The notes beneath the pieces are model-generated. The model saw only the letters and a program-made list of their open reading frames with translations. It was not told the DNA's origin and made no database searches. From contig JAFAFC010000020.1 of assembly GCA_023423715.1 (NCBI GenBank), forward strand, positions 62,001 through 126,000: 64,000 bases of DNA, given 5' to 3'. The translations under genes were made by a program, and so were the position numbers. This document shows, piece by piece, positions 58,940-64,000 of this stretch. Positions within the stretch are counted from its first letter, which is position 1, and every line of letters starts with the position of its first letter. This DNA is from Bacteroidota bacterium. Lineage in GTDB: Bacteria > Bacteroidota > Bacteroidia > Flavobacteriales > Weeksellaceae.

Positions 58940-58968
58940 ATAAAATAAAACAACAAAAAAATAAAAAT

Positions 58969-59688
58969 ATGATCACAACAACTCAATTATCGAAAATATA
59001 CAAGACGGAGGAAGTACAAACTACGGCGCTTAATAAAGTCGATTTGAAAATCGTAGAAGGCGAATTTGTCGCTATAATGGGACCTTCAGGTTGTGGAAAA
59101 TCAACATTGTTGAATATCCTTGGACTGTTGGACGATGCGTCGCAAGGTTCGTACAAGTTTTTAGAGCACGAAATTGTTGGAACCAACGAGCGTGGTAGAG
59201 CGCAACTTCGTAAGAGAAACATAGGATTTATCTTCCAAAACTTCAACTTGATTGATGAATTAACGGTGTACGAAAACATCGAACTTCCTTTAATTTATAA
59301 CGGTGTTTCTTCTGCGGATCGCAAGAAAAGAGTAGAAGAAATCATGGAGAAAATCAACATTAGCCATCGTGCAAAGCATTATCCACAACAACTTTCGGGT
59401 GGTCAACAACAAAGAGCAGCCGTGGCAAGAGCTTTGGTAACGAAACCAAAATTAATTCTTGCCGATGAACCTACAGGAAACTTGGATTCATCCAACGGTA
59501 ACGAAGTGATGAATCTTTTAGCAGAGCTTCACAGAGAAGGATCAACCATTGTAATGGTAACGCACTCGTCGTATGACGCTGGTTTTGCTTCACGAATTGT
59601 GAACATGAAAGATGGCGAAATCTTCAGTGAAGAACACGCAACGCAACGAAAAGATGTTTTTGAAAAATCAGCGGTAATAGAAGGGTAG
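58969..59688 (+). CDS. ABC transporter ATPase (MacB/LolD type)
   Basis: Protein of 239 residues, full-length ABC ATPase: Walker A GPSGCGKST, Q-loop FIFQNFNLI, signature LSGGQQQRAAVARAL, Walker B LILADEPTGNLD and H-loop VTHSS. The KVDLKIVEGEFVAIMG start and LIDELTVYENIELPL segment are typical of the MacB/LolD/FtsE exporter group that works with FtsX-type permeases, two of which follow. Its role is to power export or transfer from the inner membrane. Confidence 0.9.
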   Translation: MITTTQLSKIYKTEEVQTTALNKVDLKIVEGEFVAIMGPSGCGKSTLLNILGLLDDASQGSYKFLEHEIVGTNERGRAQLRKRNIGFIFQNFNLIDELTVYENIELPLIYNGVSSADRKKRVEEIMEKINISHRAKHYPQQLSGGQQQRAAVARALVTKPKLILADEPTGNLDSSNGNEVMNLLAELHREGSTIVMVTHSSYDAGFASRIVNMKDGEIFSEEHATQRKDVFEKSAVIEG

Positions 59689-59694
59689 GACGGA

Positions 59695-59771
59695 GAATCA
59701 AAAATCAAGAACCAAGAATTAAGATCCTAGAGTTAAAGTCTAGTATCTAGCATCTCGGCTCTAGTATCTTA
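59695..59771 (+). repeat. 7-base phased degenerate repeat, spacer 2
   Basis: Eleven consecutive heptads, seven of them starting with G (first GAATCAA, AAATCAA, GAACCAA, GAATTAA; later ones of the CTAG/TATC kind). They occupy nearly the whole 95-bp gap between ATPase and permease genes. Confidence 0.75.
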
Positions 59772-59783
59772 AAAAAATAACTT

Positions 59784-62213
59784 ATGTTTAAAAATTGGCT
59801 TAAAATAGCATTCATCAATTATAGAAAGAATTGGCTTTCGACCTGCATTAATCTTTTGGGTTTGTCCTTGGGATTAACGGCTTTCTTGTTGGTTTTTCTG
59901 AATTGGCAAGACGAAAAATCTTATGAAAAGTGGATTCCAGAAGGCGATAATGTTTTTTATATTGAAAGGATTTTAGGTCCCAAAAGCTATAATTCGGTTA
60001 GCAGTTATCCGTTTTTAGATACGTCTAAAAAGTTGTTTCCAGAAATTCAGAATTTTTCGGTGATCAATTATTGGGAAACCAGTAAGTCGAGATTGCTTGC
60101 GGATGGACGCTCTAGTTATGCTACGTATGCGGATGTTTCGGAAGATTTTTTCAAAGTTTTACCTTTTCCGTTAGTTGCTGGAAGTTATGATAATCTTTTT
60201 GTGGATGAAAGCTCGATTGCGTTGTCCGAAGATGTTGCAAAGCAATTGTTTGGAGAAGATTACAAACAAAGCATTGGAAAAACAATTACCAAAGATGATA
60301 CGGGTAAAAAAGTTGTTGTACAAGCGATTTACAAATTGCCGTCGGAGTCAGAAAATACCATTTTTAGACCAGGTTATGCGATACGTCATGAAGGGATTAA
60401 GTATGATAAAAACAATTGGAGCAATCATGGTTTTTTCGGATTTTATCGATTGAAACCAAACACCAATATAGCAGAATTAGAAAATAAATTATCGGCACTA
60501 CAAACCAAAGAACTGAATATTGCGCTAAAAAAAGAAGGCTGGCCCTTGTTGCAACAACCGATTAAGATTCGGTTGGTGAATGTAAAAGAAATGCGTTTGG
60601 AGTCAAAAACTGGTGGTTTACAAGGTGTTGACAAAAAAGCTATTGTTATTTTATTATCCTTGGCTGGATTGATTTTGTTGCTTTCAGGAATTAATTTCAT
60701 CAATTTAAATACGGCGCAAGCTTCACAAAGAGCGAAAGAAGTTGGCATTCGAAAATCGTTAGGCGGTTCAAAAAAATCCTTGATTTTCCAATTCCTTGTG
60801 GAGACTTTCATATTGTACTTTTTGGCGTTCATCATTTCCATCGTTTTGTTGGAATATTTACTACCATTCTATGGAAAGTTTTTGGATAAGACCATCAAAA
60901 TAGGAAGTCCTATTTTGTATTTGTACACGTTTCTAATTGTCGTTGTATTCGCATTCATTTCGGGAATAATTCCATCAGTTTATTTGTCCAATTTCAAACC
61001 AATAGAAACTTTAAAAGGGAATTTTTCAAGAAGCAAACATGGTATTTGGCTGCGAAATTCAGTATTAACGATACAAATTATCATTTCCTCATTCTTCATT
61101 ATTTCTTCATTGGTCATCAACAAACAGGTGAATCACATGATGGAAAAAGATCTAGGATTTAATGGAGAACAAGTGTATCAGTTGGATTTTATGAAAGACT
61201 CTTGGGCGAATGATTTTAACTATCGAAAATACAATTTGTATAAAGAAAAAATCAAACATTTTCCGGGAGTTATCGATGTTACGGGCTCTTTCCAAACTAT
61301 TGGTAATGGCGTGCAAGGATCAACTGCTATTAAATACAAAAGAGATTCGACCAAATATGTGGACGCTGGAGTTGGTGCTATTGATTTAAACTTTATAAAA
61401 TTTTACAAAATAAAATTTGCTGCAGGAAGAGATTTTAATCCAAAATTAACTAGCGATACAACTCGTGGAATTATCGTTAACGAAGCCTTTGTGAAAGATA
61501 TTGGATGGACTAGCCAAGAAGCTGTTGGAAAGCAAATGAGCAGCGGAACCGACGCTAAAGCGAAAGATTTGGAAATTATCGGTGTTGTGAAAGATTTCAA
61601 CTTTGGAGATGTGCAGCGAGAAGTGACTCCAGTGATGTTTTTCAATTACGATCGGTTTTGGACAAAAAATGCGTTGATGAATCTTCAGATCAAATTGGCA
61701 CCGGAAAATATGGACGAAAATCTAGTAAGAATCAAAAAATATTGGGAAACCGAAGTAGAAGCTGGCTATCCATTGCAAGGCGAATTTATCAATAAAACCT
61801 TTGCAAAAACTTTTGATAAATATAAAAAGCAGCAAACCTTATTTTCAGTTTTAAATATCATGGTTTTAACGGTTGCTTTATTGGGATTATTCGCGTTGTC
61901 ATCCTTGATGATTGAGCAGAAATTAAAGACTGTTGTCATACGAAAAACTCTTGGTGCAAGCGATTCTCAATTGATAATGGTCTTAACGAAACAGTTTTTA
62001 GTCATCACTTTGGTGGCGGTTTTAATAAGTGTTCCGATTTCGTATTTCTTTATGAATGAATGGTTAAAAGATTTCGCTTTCCGAATCGATATGCCGTGGT
62101 TTCCGTACGTTGTGAGTTTGGTTTTATTACTGATTTTGACATTTGTTGTTGTCAGCATCAAAGCCTACCAAGCAACCAAAGTAAACCTTGTTAAATACCT
62201 GAAATACGAGTAG
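59784..62213 (+). CDS. FtsX/MacB-type ABC permease 1
   Basis: Protein of 809 residues with two copies of the MacB layout: an N-terminal helix (about 20-42), a periplasmic MacB-PCD domain, three helices (about 285-420) ending GNFSRSKHG, a further helix (about 430-450), a second periplasmic domain and three helices at the end. AQASQRAKEVGIRKSLGGSKKSLI and VVIRKTLGASDSQLIM are the paired permease signatures. It forms the membrane part of the exporter with the ATPase at 58969. The first 69 coding bases are almost identical to those of permease 2. Confidence 0.9.
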   Translation: MFKNWLKIAFINYRKNWLSTCINLLGLSLGLTAFLLVFLNWQDEKSYEKWIPEGDNVFYIERILGPKSYNSVSSYPFLDTSKKLFPEIQNFSVINYWETSKSRLLADGRSSYATYADVSEDFFKVLPFPLVAGSYDNLFVDESSIALSEDVAKQLFGEDYKQSIGKTITKDDTGKKVVVQAIYKLPSESENTIFRPGYAIRHEGIKYDKNNWSNHGFFGFYRLKPNTNIAELENKLSALQTKELNIALKKEGWPLLQQPIKIRLVNVKEMRLESKTGGLQGVDKKAIVILLSLAGLILLLSGINFINLNTAQASQRAKEVGIRKSLGGSKKSLIFQFLVETFILYFLAFIISIVLLEYLLPFYGKFLDKTIKIGSPILYLYTFLIVVVFAFISGIIPSVYLSNFKPIETLKGNFSRSKHGIWLRNSVLTIQIIISSFFIISSLVINKQVNHMMEKDLGFNGEQVYQLDFMKDSWANDFNYRKYNLYKEKIKHFPGVIDVTGSFQTIGNGVQGSTAIKYKRDSTKYVDAGVGAIDLNFIKFYKIKFAAGRDFNPKLTSDTTRGIIVNEAFVKDIGWTSQEAVGKQMSSGTDAKAKDLEIIGVVKDFNFGDVQREVTPVMFFNYDRFWTKNALMNLQIKLAPENMDENLVRIKKYWETEVEAGYPLQGEFINKTFAKTFDKYKKQQTLFSVLNIMVLTVALLGLFALSSLMIEQKLKTVVIRKTLGASDSQLIMVLTKQFLVITLVAVLISVPISYFFMNEWLKDFAFRIDMPWFPYVVSLVLLLILTFVVVSIKAYQATKVNLVKYLKYE

Positions 62214-62226
62214 AATTAATATTTAC

Positions 62227-62298
62227 GAATCTTGATTTTTGATTGATGATTACATTTTTTTCGAAATCTCAAATCTCAAGTCTTAAATCTCAAATCAA
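62227..62298 (+). repeat. 7-base phased degenerate repeats, spacer 3
   Basis: Two blocks: four heptads at 62227-62254 (GAATCTT, GATTTTT, GATTGAT, GATTACA) and five at 62264-62298 (AAATCTC, AAATCTC, AAGTCTT, AAATCTC, AAATCAA), between the two permease genes. Confidence 0.75.
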
Positions 62299-62304
62299 AT
62301 TGTT

Positions 62305-64000
62305 ATGTTTAAAAATTGGCTTAAAATAGCATTCATCAATTATAAAAAGAATTGGCTTTCTACCTGCATTAATTTGTTCGGTTTAACCATTGGTTTAACG
62401 GGATTTATTTTAATCTTAATGCATTGGAATGACGAAGAATCCTACGAAAAATGGAATCCAAAGAAGGATGATATTTATTCATTTCAGGCATATTTTGATG
62501 CTCAAAAAGGTTATGGAAGCACGATTTCATATCCAATGGCGGAAGAAGCTTTAAAACGAATTCCAGAAATCAGTCATTTTGCATTGCAAAATGGCGCTGG
62601 GTATTCAACAAAAATGATCGCCAATGGAAAATCCGTTTTTCAAGATGGTGGATTTCAGGTTTCGAAAGAGTTTTTCACTTTTTTTCCATTCAAGTTGATT
62701 TCTGGGAGCTACACAAACGCATTGAAAAATGAATCCTCAATTGCTCTGTCTGACAAAGCGGCCAAAAATCTTTTTGGACGAGCCAATGTCGCAGGCGAAT
62801 CTTTAACAATTAATGGTAAAAACTATTTGGTAACAGCGGTTTATCAGCTTCCGAAAGAAAATACACAGATTAATCCTGATTATGTTGCTTTAGCATATGA
62901 CCAAATTAAAAATGATAAAGATCAATGGGGAAATTTCAATTACGGTTGTTTTTTCATGTTGAAAAAAGGTGCGGACCCTCGATTGGTAGAAGAAAAATTC
63001 AAAAATGAAGTTCTGAAACTACGAGCGCAACTTGGCGCTAAAGAAGCTGGGATTTCAATAAAAGAGTACCAAGATAAATACGGTCCGAATGACGTTTTAT
63101 TAACGCCTTTGGATGAGATGAAATTGCATGCGAAAGCGTCGTGGTTTGGTGCTCCAGATTTTAAAACAATTTTGATTTTGTTTGTATTATCGGTACTTAT
63201 TGTGGTTTTGTCCGCTATTAATTTTATCAATCTTAAAACCGCTCAAGCGTCTCAACGTGCGAAAGAAGTGGGCGTTAGAAAAGCGATTGGAAGTACAAAA
63301 TCGAGTTTGATTTTTCAGTTTTTATTAGAAACTTTTTTAATCTGTTTGGCGGCTTTTATTTTTGCGTTAGGGCTTACAGAACTTGTTTTACCTTCATTTA
63401 ATAAATATCTGGGAAAAGAATTGAAAATGACCGATCCTATGATTTTCATTTATTCTTTTGGGATGATGGCGTTGGTAAGTTTAATCGCAGGGATTATTCC
63501 AGCCTTGTATTTATCCAATTTTAAAGCGATTGAAACCTTAAAGGGAAATTTTGCAAGAAGCAAACACGGTTCTTGGTTGCGTAACGGAATTTTGACTTTA
63601 CAATTAATCATTTCGTCCTTTTTTATCATCGGTGGACTTATCGTGAATTCTCAAGTGAATTACATGATGAATAAAGACTTAGGCTATAACGGAAAGCAAA
63701 TATTTTTACTTTTTTTCAACGAAAACTCACCTAAACCTTGGCTGAAATACGAACGTCTAAAAACGGAGATGAAAAAAATACAAGGAGTTGATGAGATTTC
63801 CTATGGTGAGGCGGTTCCTGGGCTTAACAGTTCGTCCACATCCAACATGGATTATATGGACAAAAGCATCCAAGGGCAGCACGGTTCTATGGATTTCAAT
63901 TACCTGCAATTTATTGGCGCCAAATTGAAAAAAGGAAGATGGCTGGATCCCAATTTAGCTTCGGATACGATGACAAATGTTTTGGTGAATGAGGCTTTTG
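62305..64000 (+). CDS. FtsX/MacB-type ABC permease 2 (cut by the window end)
   Basis: The frame is open from ATG 62305 to the last base, 565 complete codons of an expected 800 or so. It begins MFKNWLKIAFINYKKNWLST, the same as permease 1 with one exchange, then diverges. The MacB periplasmic domain, the AQASQRAKEVGVRKAIGSTK signature (about 313-332) and GNFARSKHGSWLRNG (about 413-427) are present. It may form heteromers with permease 1 or arise by tandem duplication. The second half lies outside the window. Confidence 0.9.
   Translation, partial: MFKNWLKIAFINYKKNWLSTCINLFGLTIGLTGFILILMHWNDEESYEKWNPKKDDIYSFQAYFDAQKGYGSTISYPMAEEALKRIPEISHFALQNGAGYSTKMIANGKSVFQDGGFQVSKEFFTFFPFKLISGSYTNALKNESSIALSDKAAKNLFGRANVAGESLTINGKNYLVTAVYQLPKENTQINPDYVALAYDQIKNDKDQWGNFNYGCFFMLKKGADPRLVEEKFKNEVLKLRAQLGAKEAGISIKEYQDKYGPNDVLLTPLDEMKLHAKASWFGAPDFKTILILFVLSVLIVVLSAINFINLKTAQASQRAKEVGVRKAIGSTKSSLIFQFLLETFLICLAAFIFALGLTELVLPSFNKYLGKELKMTDPMIFIYSFGMMALVSLIAGIIPALYLSNFKAIETLKGNFARSKHGSWLRNGILTLQLIISSFFIIGGLIVNSQVNYMMNKDLGYNGKQIFLLFFNENSPKPWLKYERLKTEMKKIQGVDEISYGEAVPGLNSSSTSNMDYMDKSIQGQHGSMDFNYLQFIGAKLKKGRWLDPNLASDTMTNVLVNEAF

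Noticed and set aside
1..64000. tRNA, rRNA, CRISPR array or prophage
   Set aside because: None of their signatures was seen on either strand while reading. The VGIGT motif recalls phage fibres, but no other phage genes are present.

Overview
The window is AT-rich DNA from a member of the Bacteroidetes, most likely a flavobacterium of the Chryseobacterium/Empedobacter kind. Support comes from promoters of the TAnnTTTG (-7) / TTG (-33) type, AraC- and LuxR-type regulators fused to TPR and membrane segments, copper nitrite reductase plus quinol NO reductase, and many Sec-exported proteins ending their signal in AQ or SQ. The genus is inferred. I saw no rRNA, tRNA, CRISPR array or complete insertion sequence.

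1-9.1 kb and 16.8-20.7 kb: two loci of one secreted-protein family. Nine intact paralogues share a signal peptide, an N-terminal VG(I/V)xTxxPxG or VGIGT repeat and, with some variation, a C-terminal ENxxYAxPIN-like end. The first locus is an old inverted duplication: a small SIRPPPF-ending protein followed by paralogues A, B, C reads rightwards, and the same order reads leftwards from 7.4 kb, with two overlapping helix-turn-helix genes between. A membrane TPR-AraC regulator lies directly upstream of the right arm and another lies directly upstream of the second locus, so the unit looks like regulator plus paralogue array.

9.4-16.8 kb: a lipoprotein, a methionine-type NhaC transporter behind a reduced SAM-I/IV-like riboswitch, and a redox operon (ankyrin protein, DUF2271, PepSY-flavodoxin reductase, ApbE).

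20.8-35.8 kb: a nitrogen-oxide respiration island. A probable copper TonB receptor and a Cys-rich small protein diverge from an Rrf2 regulator, nirK, a NirV-like protein, a Sco protein, a cytochrome c, the Fe-S repair protein RIC, quinol NO reductase, a hemerythrin, a Cys-free Crp/Fnr regulator and a compact cbb3-type oxidase. Candidate Fnr-type and Rrf2-type operators connect these units.

35.8-56 kb: a TPR-LuxR regulator, a DUF4870-like protein, an ABC-F ATPase, a two-component system with a CzcCBA/CusCBA-like metal efflux operon preceded by phased direct repeats, a thioredoxin-like protein, a row of seven small cytosolic proteins (DUF1801, VOC, DUF4287/DUF5655, YdeI, DUF1569, AHSA1) and a serine hydrolase.

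53.4-64 kb: an NtrC-type two-component pair diverges from a MacAB-like export operon. The intergenic region holds two 16-bp palindromes 21 bp apart and a sigma-54-like promoter. The operon encodes a membrane fusion protein, an HExxH protein, an ABC ATPase and two tandem FtsX-type permeases, the last cut by the window end. Its three spacers are built from degenerate 7-base phased repeats, the most unusual DNA-level signal in the window.
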